A program made the position numbers and the translations under genes. From a bacterium (GTDB lineage: Bacteria; Verrucomicrobiota; Verrucomicrobiia; Limisphaerales; UBA11358), in contig JAKAFL010000001.1 of NCBI GenBank assembly GCA_021817945.1, positions 1-64,000 of the forward strand: 64,000 nucleotides of DNA, read 5' to 3'. Under the pieces are notes generated by a model, which saw nothing but the letters and a program-made list of their open reading frames with translations, was not told the origin of the DNA and did no database searches. Position 1 is the first letter of the stretch, and the number at the start of each line of letters is the position of its first letter. Below are positions 53,855 to 61,439 of the stretch, piece after piece.

Positions 53855-55666
53855 ATGGCCGGATTGCTGCCTCCTGAAATGCGGGAACGGATTCGAGCTG
53901 CCAATGACATTGTCGAAGTCATTGGCGGCTATTTGGCGTTAAAGCGGGCCGGGGCCAATTTCACCGCGCTATGCCCGTTTCACAGGGAGAAAACCCCCAG
54001 TTTCCATGTAAACCCCCAACGACAGGTTTTTCATTGCTTTGGCTGCCACAAGGGCGGGGATGTGTTCACATTCGTGCAGGAATACGAACACATTGGGTTC
54101 ATGGATGCTTTGCGGCGTCTGGCGGATCGCGCCCGTATTCCGCTGGAATTCACCCTATCCCCTGAGGACCTTGCGGCGAGGGGATTGAAGGAAAAGCTCT
54201 TGGAAATCCACGAAAAGGCCGCCCAACACTGGCAAAAAATCCTGGCCGGTCAACCGGAGGGGCAACGAGCACGGGATTACCTGCGCCAGCGTGGCGTGTC
54301 GGAAGATTCCATCCGGCTGTTTCGACTCGGGGCTGCCGCCCTGGCATGGGATGACATGGTTCAATGGGGCAGGGATCAGGGCTTCGGAGCCGACCTGATG
54401 GAACAGTCCGGGTTGGTGACGCGCAAGGCGGAGACGGGCCGGATGTATGATCGTTTCCGCGGGCGTCTCATATTTCCCATATCCGATGAAAACGGCAGGG
54501 TGGTGGGTTTCAGTGCGCGGGTTTTGCCGGGGGATGACAGTCCGGCGAAATACATGAATTCACCGGAAACGCAGATTTTTTCAAAGGGCCGTCTTTTTTA
54601 TGGCCTGGATAAAAGCAAGCGGGCCATTTTGGACGCAGGGCATGCCATACTTTGCGAAGGGCAATTGGACCTGATTGCCTGCCACAGCCACGGTGTGACC
54701 AACGTGGTGGCGCCTCAAGGCACGGCCCTCACGGGGCAGCAGGCGCGCCTGCTCAAGCGCTACACAAACGAGGCTGTTCTTTGTTTTGATGCCGATAATG
54801 CGGGGCAAAACGCCACGGTGCGTTCTCTTGATGCGATGTTGGAGGCGGGATTGGCATTGCGGGTGGCACGAATTCCGGAGCCGCATGACCCGGATACGTT
54901 CATCCGGGAAAAGGGCGCAGAACAGTTCCGGGAATTAATCCGGCTAGCACCGGATTTTTTTGATTATTTCCTGCAACGCCTGTGCCAGACCAACGATGCC
55001 CGTTCGGATAAGGGCAGGCTGGCCATCCTGGGTGCCATGGCAGAGGCCTTGGGCAAAACAAACAATGAAGTCCTGGTGGATGCGCATGCCCGCAAGACAG
55101 CGCTGAAGCTGGGGGTCTCCCCGGAATCCGTAAAGACTGAATTCACCAGGCTCATGGAAAAACAGTCCTTCACTCCTCCGGAATCTGAAGCCGACGAGGC
55201 GGCCAATGAGCCGGACGAAGAAAGACCCTCCGCTCATGAACTTCACCTCCTAAAAATCCTCCTGATTCATGAGGAAATTTGCCAGAATGGGTTGAATTTA
55301 CTGGACCTGGATTGGATTCAAGACTCGCGAACCCGGGCCATTTTAAGCAGGCTCAAGGCGGCCTGGAGTTCAGGCCAGTGGCCCGGCTTGGCCTCATTTA
55401 TGGACGATTCAAAGGATGATTCCGAACGCAGGTTGATCACGGAAGTTGCCACGGTGGAACGCAAGGTTCCCAACCCTGAACAACAATTGCCCGACCTGTT
55501 GCTGAAATTGCGCAATCAGAGCCTAGACAGACAGCTAGTCGAGGCTGGAATCAAAATGACCCAAACCGGCTTGTCTGAGGCTGAACACATCGAGTCCATA
55601 AAAGCCTACCAGAGAATTCGTGAACTCAAGAGGCAACCCTTGTCTCCAGTGCAGACCATGGCTTGA
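53855..55666 (+). CDS. dnaG: DNA primase
   Basis: Synthesises RNA primers at the replication fork. The 603-aa product has the CHC2 zinc-binding domain (CPFHREKTPSFHVNPQ and HCFGCHKGGDVFTF). The core RNA polymerase domain with RGRLIFPISDENGRVVGFSAR follows, then the Toprim fold with CEGQLDLIACHSHG and CFDADNAGQNATVR (the acidic metal-binding residues). The helicase-interaction C-terminus (from about residue 440) is present but divergent. The product is a normal length for the family. A bidirectional terminator follows 20 nt after the stop. Confidence 0.97.
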   Translation: MAGLLPPEMRERIRAANDIVEVIGGYLALKRAGANFTALCPFHREKTPSFHVNPQRQVFHCFGCHKGGDVFTFVQEYEHIGFMDALRRLADRARIPLEFTLSPEDLAARGLKEKLLEIHEKAAQHWQKILAGQPEGQRARDYLRQRGVSEDSIRLFRLGAAALAWDDMVQWGRDQGFGADLMEQSGLVTRKAETGRMYDRFRGRLIFPISDENGRVVGFSARVLPGDDSPAKYMNSPETQIFSKGRLFYGLDKSKRAILDAGHAILCEGQLDLIACHSHGVTNVVAPQGTALTGQQARLLKRYTNEAVLCFDADNAGQNATVRSLDAMLEAGLALRVARIPEPHDPDTFIREKGAEQFRELIRLAPDFFDYFLQRLCQTNDARSDKGRLAILGAMAEALGKTNNEVLVDAHARKTALKLGVSPESVKTEFTRLMEKQSFTPPESEADEAANEPDEERPSAHELHLLKILLIHEEICQNGLNLLDLDWIQDSRTRAILSRLKAAWSSGQWPGLASFMDDSKDDSERRLITEVATVERKVPNPEQQLPDLLLKLRNQSLDRQLVEAGIKMTQTGLSEAEHIESIKAYQRIRELKRQPLSPVQTMA

Positions 55667-55682
55667 GTGCTTTCCATGCATT

Positions 55683-55718
55683 AAAAAAACCCCGCCCGTA
55701 GAGGAGGGGTTGGTTTTT
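55683..55718. terminator. Bidirectional terminator between dnaG and the monoheme cytochrome
   Basis: AACCCC-G-CC and GG-A-GGGGTT form an 8-pair stem with one mismatch and a 6-nt loop. The hairpin has a T run on the right and an A run on the left, so it can end transcripts of both convergent genes. Confidence 0.8.
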
Positions 55719-55773
55719 GAGTTAATACGGGTCCAAAGCACTGAAATGGTCGGACCAGCCCTATTACCGGGGC

Positions 55774-56190
55774 TTACTTGGCACCTTGGTCAATCCATGC
55801 GCGAATCAAGCCAATCTGTTCGTCAGACAATTTCTTGGCTCTTTTGGGCATATAGGAATCCGGGTCTCCAACATGGGCCACAGACAGCAGCAAGTCGCTG
55901 TGCGCGCTGTCACCGGGTTTGACCACAGCTCCATCACGGTCGCCTTTCATGATGCCGTCCAATGTATCAAGGGAAAGTTTGGCGGCCTGCTTTTTCTTTT
56001 TGCTGTCATGGCATTTCAGGCAGGAGGCATCAAAAATGGGTTTGATGTCGTTTTCATAGGTCACACCCGTTTTGGTGGACGCAGGGGGCAGGTTGGCGCC
56101 ATTGCCATCGGAATCTTCAGCTCGTGCCGAAAGGGACAAGGCAAGGGAGGCAGCAACGGATAGCGTTAGGAATTTCACGCGGATATTCAT
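55774..56190 (-). CDS. Small exported monoheme cytochrome (PSCyt1-like)
   Basis: 138 aa from the ATG at 56190, with a Sec signal (MNIRVKFLTLSVAASLALSL, cleaved after SARA). One heme site, SCLKCHDSKKKKQAAKLSLD, and PGDSAHSDLLLSVAHVGDPD, MPKRAKKLSDEQIGLIRAWI fit the planctomycete-type cytochrome c (PSCyt1) domain. In planctomycetes and verrucomicrobia this domain often heads larger proteins; here it stands alone. It could be a mobile electron carrier, and the redox partner is unknown. Confidence 0.87.
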   Translation of the reverse strand: MNIRVKFLTLSVAASLALSLSARAEDSDGNGANLPPASTKTGVTYENDIKPIFDASCLKCHDSKKKKQAAKLSLDTLDGIMKGDRDGAVVKPGDSAHSDLLLSVAHVGDPDSYMPKRAKKLSDEQIGLIRAWIDQGAK

Positions 56191-56408
56191 GGTAAACAAG
56201 TTGATGTGATTAATTGATTAACTGCTGACAAGACGCCCGAAAAGTCGAAAAGTTTCAAGAAAAAAACAAAAAAAGCTTGGTGAATCGCAAATTCGGGAGG
56301 AATTGTTCCGCTTGATGTGGCGCATTACCTTGAAAAGCAGCCTTGGATGGAGGTGAAGGAGGGGAAAAGGGTTGCCTTGGCAGGGGAGGATTTGGCTTAC
56401 TGCTGGGG

Positions 56409-57287
56409 ATGGAAGGGACCGAATTGAGCGAAGTTGCGGTGGTGATACTGGGGCATGGCACAGAGATGAACCGCCAATCAGCAGCCCCGGCCCGGCAACA
56501 TGCGGAAACTTTGAACAAACGAGGATGCTGCGCCGGAGTTCGATCCGCTTTTTGGAAGCAAACCCCACGGGTTCAGGATGTATTGCAGGAGATTACCGCC
56601 ACAACAAAAGCTTCCAGAATCTTCATCGTGCCTTTGTTTGTCAGCGAGGGGTATTTTTGTACCCAAGTGATCCCACGGGAACTGGGTTTCGATTACGCAG
56701 GCCGCAGGGAGGTGGAACATGCTGGTATCCGGCAATATTACTGCGACCCCGTGGGAACCCATCCAGCCATGACGGAGGTTATTATGGCGCGGGCAAGGGC
56801 GGTGGTTGAGGAATCGCCATTTCCACGCGCGCCTAAGTTGAAAAACTCCACCCTGATCATCGCCGGTCACGGAACGGAAAGACACGCCGGTTCGAGGGAG
56901 GCAATCGCCATCCAGGTTTCCCGGATCCAAAAAAGCGGCGTTTTTGCCCATGTCCAAGCCGCGTATATGGAAGAATCACCCCATATCAAGGACTGTCTTT
57001 CCAAAATTGACACCCGTCATGTGGTGGTGGTTCCATTTTTCATCAGCGATGGTTTGCATGTGGTTGAGGATATCCCCGTGTTACTGGGTGAGCCGCAGGC
57101 CCTGGTCAAGGAGCGGCTGGCAACGGGCAAGCCTACATGGCGCAATCCCACAGAGCGTGAAGGCCGCTTGGTGTGGTATGGAAAGGCAGTGGGCAACGAG
57201 CCTTTGCTGGCGGATGTGATTTGGCAAAGGGTCCGTGAAACGGCCGGGCTGTATTCAACTCCGGCGGTCCCATGCGTGTCCGGATAA
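56409..57287 (+). CDS. Two-domain CbiX-like chelatase-family protein
   Basis: About 292 aa from the ATG at 56409, covering two CbiX repeats. Each repeat opens with a GHGT motif (VVILGHGTEMN and LIIAGHGTERHAG). The second repeat also has FFISDGLHVVEDIPVLLG, with the second metal-chelating His of CbiX. The equivalent position of the first repeat reads LFVSEGYFCTQVIP and lacks it. Family members insert Co2+ (CbiX), Fe2+ (SirB) or Ni2+ (CfbA) into sirohydrochlorin. With no cobalamin or siroheme genes adjacent, the metal and even activity are uncertain. The next gene starts 18 nt after the stop. Confidence 0.82.
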   Translation: MEGTELSEVAVVILGHGTEMNRQSAAPARQHAETLNKRGCCAGVRSAFWKQTPRVQDVLQEITATTKASRIFIVPLFVSEGYFCTQVIPRELGFDYAGRREVEHAGIRQYYCDPVGTHPAMTEVIMARARAVVEESPFPRAPKLKNSTLIIAGHGTERHAGSREAIAIQVSRIQKSGVFAHVQAAYMEESPHIKDCLSKIDTRHVVVVPFFISDGLHVVEDIPVLLGEPQALVKERLATGKPTWRNPTEREGRLVWYGKAVGNEPLLADVIWQRVRETAGLYSTPAVPCVSG

Positions 57288-57304
57288 CCCTTGCGAAAAA
57301 GATT

Positions 57305-58381
57305 ATGAAACCACTAAGGATTGGGATTTTAAGCACCGCAGGAATTGCGCAACGTAACTGGAAGGCCATCTTCCACTCGGGAAATGCCGTGGTGTCCGCC
57401 GTTGCCAGCCGCGACATGTCCAAAGCGGCGGGATTCGTTGCCGAATGCCAAAAGTCGTGGGCTTTTGAGAAAACACCCCGGGCCTGGGGCAGCTATGAAG
57501 CCTTGCTGTCCGACCCGGAACTGGATGCGGTGTATGTGCCATTACCCACCGCCCTGCGAAAAAACCATGTGATTGAGGCGGCCCGCAGGGGTTTGCATGT
57601 GTTGTGCGAGAAACCGTGCGCCATTAGCCGCACAGCCCTGGATGAAATGACCGATGCCTGTGCCCAAAACAAGGTTCAATTCATGGACGGTGTCATGTTC
57701 ATGCACAGCCCGCGCATGGAACGCATCCGGGCCATCCTTGCGGATCCCGGCCAATTGGGTCCACTCCGGCGAATTCAGAGCAGCTTCACATTTCGATCGG
57801 TGGAAGGTTTCGAGGAGAAAAACATCCGGGCGCATGGCGGATTGGAGCCTGCGGGCTGCCTGGGAGATTTGGGTTGGTATTGCCTGAGGTTTGCGCTCTG
57901 GGTGATGGATTGGCAGTTGCCAAAGCGCGTGACCGCACGCATCCATGCCGCCTCACCGGACTTGCCAGGACATCCTTCTGCACCTCTGGATTTTTCCGGT
58001 GAAATGACTTTTGGCTGCGGAGTGACTTTCGGATTTTATTGTTCCTTTCGGACCATGAGCCAGCAATGGGTTCATGTGGGAGGACGGGATGGCTGGTTGC
58101 GGGTGGCGGATTTTGTTCATCCTTTCAACAGCTACAACCCGGTACTGGAGGTGAACCGGGTGGAGGTTGCCACCGGAGCCGCCAATTTGTGTCCCGATGG
58201 AGCTGAACCGGCGGAGCAGGGGCATCCTACAGCCCAGGACACATTGATGTGGAGGAACTTTGCGAAACAAATCGCCTCAGGCCGGTTGAATGAGGAATGG
58301 CCCCGCTGGGCGACACAAACCCAAACCGTCCAAGACGCATGCCTGCGCTCTGCGCGGGAAGGGGTGGATATCTGCCTTTGA
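57305..58381 (+). CDS. Gfo/Idh/MocA-family oxidoreductase
   Basis: 358 aa from the ATG at 57305. The N-terminal Rossmann motif is GILSTAGIAQRNW, and LHVLCEKPCAISRTALDEMT carries the catalytic Lys of the EKP motif. GGLEPAGCLGDLGWYCLRFA fits the C-terminal domain with its substrate-site residues. These enzymes oxidise or reduce sugars, inositols or imino compounds with NAD(P). The plant-like gene next to alpha-galactosidase and uronate genes elsewhere in the window hints at sugar catabolism, but the substrate cannot be predicted. Confidence 0.88.
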   Translation: MKPLRIGILSTAGIAQRNWKAIFHSGNAVVSAVASRDMSKAAGFVAECQKSWAFEKTPRAWGSYEALLSDPELDAVYVPLPTALRKNHVIEAARRGLHVLCEKPCAISRTALDEMTDACAQNKVQFMDGVMFMHSPRMERIRAILADPGQLGPLRRIQSSFTFRSVEGFEEKNIRAHGGLEPAGCLGDLGWYCLRFALWVMDWQLPKRVTARIHAASPDLPGHPSAPLDFSGEMTFGCGVTFGFYCSFRTMSQQWVHVGGRDGWLRVADFVHPFNSYNPVLEVNRVEVATGAANLCPDGAEPAEQGHPTAQDTLMWRNFAKQIASGRLNEEWPRWATQTQTVQDACLRSAREGVDICL

Positions 58382-58472
58382 CTCATTCTGGCATGGTTTG
58401 CCTTAATCTGGCAGGAATGCCACCTTGGTAGAGGGCAAGTTCCCCATCAACCCCGCCGTTTGGCAGGCTGGG

Positions 58473-59648
58473 TCAAGCCGCCAGGCTGCGGCAGAAGGCA
58501 TTCATCCGGTCCAAACCTTTTTCAATGTTTGCCATGCTCGTGGCATAGCTCAAACGAATGTAATCATCCGCACCGAAGGCAATGCCGGGCACTGCCGCCA
58601 CTTTTTGTTGTTCCAGCAAACGCGCGCAAAAATCCGCGGATTTCAAGCCGGTCCTGGCAATGTTGGGAAAGAGATAGAAAGCGCCCTTGGCATTGACGCA
58701 AGAGATACCGGGCATGGCATTCAGTTGCGCATGGGCATGGCGCCGGCGCTTGTCAAACTCCACCAGCCAGGTTTTCAAATGATCCTGTGGACCGGTCAAG
58801 GCTGCCACGCCACCTTTCTGGGCAAAGGATGTTGGGTTGCTGGTGGAATGCGATTGAAGCGCATCTATGGCCTTGGCAATGGGTTCCGGAGCCGCCAAAA
58901 ATCCCAAACGCCACCCGGTCATGCTCCAAGCCTTGGCAAAGCCGTGAACGATTATGGTATGATCCTGGTGTGCCTGGGAAAATGAAGCCACGCTTTTTAC
59001 CTTGGCATTGTCATAGAGCAGATGTTCATAAATTTCGTCGCTCATGATCAGGACGTTCTTTTCCACGCAAATGTCGCCCAGAGCCTTCACTTCTTCCGGG
59101 GTGTAAACACTTCCAGTGGGGTTGCTGGGCGAATTGAGTATGAACAACCGTGAGTGCGGCGTGATGGCCGCCTTCAATTGGTCAGGAGTGACTTTAAATT
59201 CGGTTTTGTCCGTGGTAGGCAAAATCACAGGCTTGGCTCCAGCCAGTTTCACCATTTCTGGATAGCTCAACCAGTAGGGGGCAGGAATGATCACTTCATC
59301 TCCCGCCTCGCAAGTCGCCAAAATCACGTTGAAACAGGAATGCTTGCCCCCGCAACTCACAACGATTTGAGAAGGTTTATAGGTCAGCCCGTTCTCTCGT
59401 TTGAATTTTTCAGCCACGGCCTCGCGTAATTCAGGAATGCCGCTGCTCGGGGTGTATTTTGTGAATCCAGATGCAAGCGCTTTAGCCGCAGCGTCTTTTA
59501 TGTGCTGAGGGGTATCAAAATCAGGTTCACCAGCTCCAAAACCCACCACATCCTCCCCGGCGGCTTTCATTGCCTTGGCTTTGGAATCTATTGCCAAAGT
59601 CAAAGAAGGAGCCAAGGACGCCGCGCGTTGAGATATTTTATAGTTCAT
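58473..59648 (-). CDS. Class I aminotransferase, aspartate aminotransferase-like
   Basis: 391 aa from the ATG at 59648 (the ORF-track start at 59705 adds 19 residues without match). Aminotransferase fold I, PLP-dependent, cytoplasmic. DVVGFGAGEPDFDTPQHIKD and FTKYTPSSGIPELREAVAEK are typical of the thermophile-type AspC/prephenate-aspartate group. IILNSPSNPTG-like ILNSPSNPTGSVYTPEEV and HGFAKAWSMTGWRLGFLAAP hold the PLP Lys and Arg. NMSDEIYEHL-like IMSDEIYEHLLYDNAK also fits. Substrate range (aspartate, phenylalanine or prephenate) is not determinable. Its leader carries an unusual terminator and G-rich tract. Confidence 0.93.
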   Translation of the reverse strand: MNYKISQRAASLAPSLTLAIDSKAKAMKAAGEDVVGFGAGEPDFDTPQHIKDAAAKALASGFTKYTPSSGIPELREAVAEKFKRENGLTYKPSQIVVSCGGKHSCFNVILATCEAGDEVIIPAPYWLSYPEMVKLAGAKPVILPTTDKTEFKVTPDQLKAAITPHSRLFILNSPSNPTGSVYTPEEVKALGDICVEKNVLIMSDEIYEHLLYDNAKVKSVASFSQAHQDHTIIVHGFAKAWSMTGWRLGFLAAPEPIAKAIDALQSHSTSNPTSFAQKGGVAALTGPQDHLKTWLVEFDKRRRHAHAQLNAMPGISCVNAKGAFYLFPNIARTGLKSADFCARLLEQQKVAAVPGIAFGADDYIRLSYATSMANIEKGLDRMNAFCRSLAA

Positions 59649-59734
59649 TTTAAAGACCCCGATTTTAAGCGCACAATTGGATGTTGCAAGAAAGGAATGT
59701 TTCACCCAAACCCGACTGATAGAGCAATAAAAAT

Positions 59735-59802
59735 GGAAAATAAAAAGGGCCTGACTGAAACCCTAAAAAAACAGTCAGGCCCTAACCCAAACCCCTAAAC
59801 CA
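59735..59802 (-). terminator. Minus-strand terminator with adjacent G-rich tract, upstream of the aminotransferase
   Basis: On the minus strand a perfect 12-bp stem, AGGGCCTGACTG / CAGTCAGGCCCT (59783-59772 and 59757-59746), has a 14-nt loop and a following TTTTTATTTT. It lies about 90 nt before the aminotransferase start, with no minus-strand gene upstream. Immediately 5' of it runs GGTTTAGGGGTTTGGGTTAGGG, four G runs of which the last overlaps the stem, so quadruplex and hairpin would compete. Confidence 0.7.
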
Positions 59803-60272
59803 TACTACTTACTATCATACTACGAACCACTCAACATACATTCGACTCCGCATCACGGAAATAGTTCAAACAAAATGAAATTTTTTTAAAGCCACCAGTC
59901 CCAGCGGATTGTTCGTTTCGCTTAAAAATTCATAAGCATCTATAAATAAACATGATATTATTTTTTAGCTTTCGACGATGCCAATCAGCTTGGGGAGTAT
60001 AAAAAACTTTTTAGCGGACAAACTGGTGCCTAAAATCCATCTAAGCCGGCACAGTTCGCAGTCTTTCCTTACAAAATGGAGGCAATTTTTCGAAGGTGAT
60101 TAATCCAGAGGGGCAGGACAGGTTCAATGGGGCCTTGACAAGGCAGACTGCACAAATTTCAATTTAATTTGCAAATGTTTTTCAGATCAAATTTTCCAAG
60201 AAGTGCTACATTGGAGGCGTTCACTCGGACCCGTAACATGTTTAACCTCTATACCACTAACTGAATCATACC
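59803..60272. other. Long AT-rich intergenic region upstream of the PEP-CTERM gene
   Basis: No gene is seen in these 470 nt, one of the longest gaps in the window. The orphan terminator at its left end suggests a minus-strand transcript from here: either the leader of the aminotransferase or a small RNA. A plus-strand promoter candidate lies at 60135-60163. Confidence 0.5.
60135..60163 (+). promoter_or_regulatory. Candidate sigma-70-type promoter for the PEP-CTERM gene
   Basis: TTGACA (60135-60140), a perfect -35 box, is followed after 17 nt by TTCAAT (60158-60163), a four-of-six -10 match. The gene starts about 110 nt downstream. Confidence 0.4.
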
Positions 60273-61037
60273 ATGAAACACTTCGTCGTACCAACCTTGC
60301 TCACCCGTCGTTCATGCCGTCTGGCATTTTTGGCAATTGCCAGCATTGGACTTGCAGGAACATCCAAGGCCCAATTTGACCTGCTGAATGTGAAAATTGG
60401 CTCTGACACCCTGAATGCCGGGGCTGGAGCCAGCCAACAGCAGGAAGGGGCAGCCGTTTTGGGAACCTCTTCTTCTTGGTGGAATGAATATGCCTACGTG
60501 TCCAGCACTCCGTACCAAGTTTCCGTTGTGGATACGGCGGATGCAACCATTTCCGGTGTCACCCTGACGGTGCAGAATTCAGGAGGAGTGGGTCACAAGA
60601 CCAACATCGGTAGCAACCCCTCTTTTTTATACTCCAGCGAGCCTTATCAAAACCCGGGTGGCGTTTTTACCATCACCCTGACAGGCTTGTCGGCAAATTC
60701 ACAATATGAGTTTGTGGGGTATGCGGGCTACCCTGGCTCCTCCTCCGGCGCCACGTGGTCCGTAACGGATGGCACGTTAATCTCTGGAACCACCATGAAT
60801 ACCGGCGCCAGCGTGGATATTTCAACTGGCAATGGTGATGCCTATTCCCTTTTTTATGCTTCTTCGGATGCGAATGGCAAACTTGTGGTCACGGACACCG
60901 GAAACCTTTCATCGGCAATCAGCACACTCGCGGGATTCCAAGTTTCCCCCGTGGCGGTGCCTGAGCCTGCTTGGTGGGGTTCCCTGGGGGCAGGGTTGGT
61001 GGCGGTACTGGGTTTGAAGCGCCGTTGGTCTGCCTGA
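60273..61037 (+). CDS. PEP-CTERM sorting-domain protein
   Basis: 254 aa with a signal peptide (FLAIASIGLAGTSKAQ) and the C-terminal sorting signal VAVPEPAWWGSLGAGLVAVLGLKRRW. The latter is a VPEP motif, a hydrophobic helix and a basic tail, the target of an exosortase. The mature part is a beta-rich Ser/Gly/Thr-rich domain (GVTLTVQNSGGVGHKTNIGS) with no motif I recognise. Such proteins are exported and often linked to exopolysaccharide. No exosortase or EpsH gene is in the window. A strong terminator follows. Confidence 0.9.
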   Translation: MKHFVVPTLLTRRSCRLAFLAIASIGLAGTSKAQFDLLNVKIGSDTLNAGAGASQQQEGAAVLGTSSSWWNEYAYVSSTPYQVSVVDTADATISGVTLTVQNSGGVGHKTNIGSNPSFLYSSEPYQNPGGVFTITLTGLSANSQYEFVGYAGYPGSSSGATWSVTDGTLISGTTMNTGASVDISTGNGDAYSLFYASSDANGKLVVTDTGNLSSAISTLAGFQVSPVAVPEPAWWGSLGAGLVAVLGLKRRWSA

Positions 61038-61079
61038 TGCGGTTTTAGCGAAAGCTTTCCTTTCTACACCACCACGATA

Positions 61080-61114
61080 GCCCGGCCGATTTGCCTCGAC
61101 CGGGCATCTTTTTT
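61080..61114 (+). terminator. Rho-independent terminator after the PEP-CTERM gene
   Basis: GCCCGG (61080-61085) pairs with CCGGGC (61100-61105), with an additional inner CGA/TCG pairing, followed by ATCTTTTTT. It starts about 43 nt after the stop codon. Confidence 0.85.
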
Positions 61115-61439
61115 AACCAAATCACCTATTCCTCCCACTGCGCTCGTTCGATTTGTCCCCAAACGGAATCTCAAAAGATGGGAAACCTGTTCCAAAAACC
61201 GGGAATGAACCGCGAAAATGGTCCATGGCGTTTGGACCAAAGGATTGCGATTTGTTTGTATGGGATTTTTTGGACATGGTTGGGACAAGCGCGTCTATCT
61301 TAAAAAGGGCGGGAAGGGGATTAATTTTTTCTTTTTTTGTGTTCCTGAAGCGGTTTCAATTCCATGAGATGTTCGAAACCGCACCGTGAAAACATGTCAC
61401 GGGTTCGTTCATGAAACCAAAATCAACCTTATTGCAGAC
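61115..61439. other. Intergenic region before recN with a perfect inverted repeat
   Basis: No gene is seen. A perfect 8-bp inverted repeat GCGGTTTC (61350-61357) / GAAACCGC (61375-61382), with a 17-nt loop, lies 58 nt before the recN start. It may be an operator or mRNA hairpin. No good match to a LexA dyad (TGTTC-N4-GAACA type) was found here. Confidence 0.4.

Noticed and set aside
61340-61390. tRNA-like GTTCGAAAC element
   Set aside because: The T-loop-like string is not accompanied by an acceptor stem, D-arm or anticodon arm.
61349-61439. LexA box before recN
   Set aside because: recN is often SOS-controlled, but no good TGTTC-N4-GAACA or CTGT-N8-ACAG dyad is present; only the GCGGTTTC inverted repeat was found.
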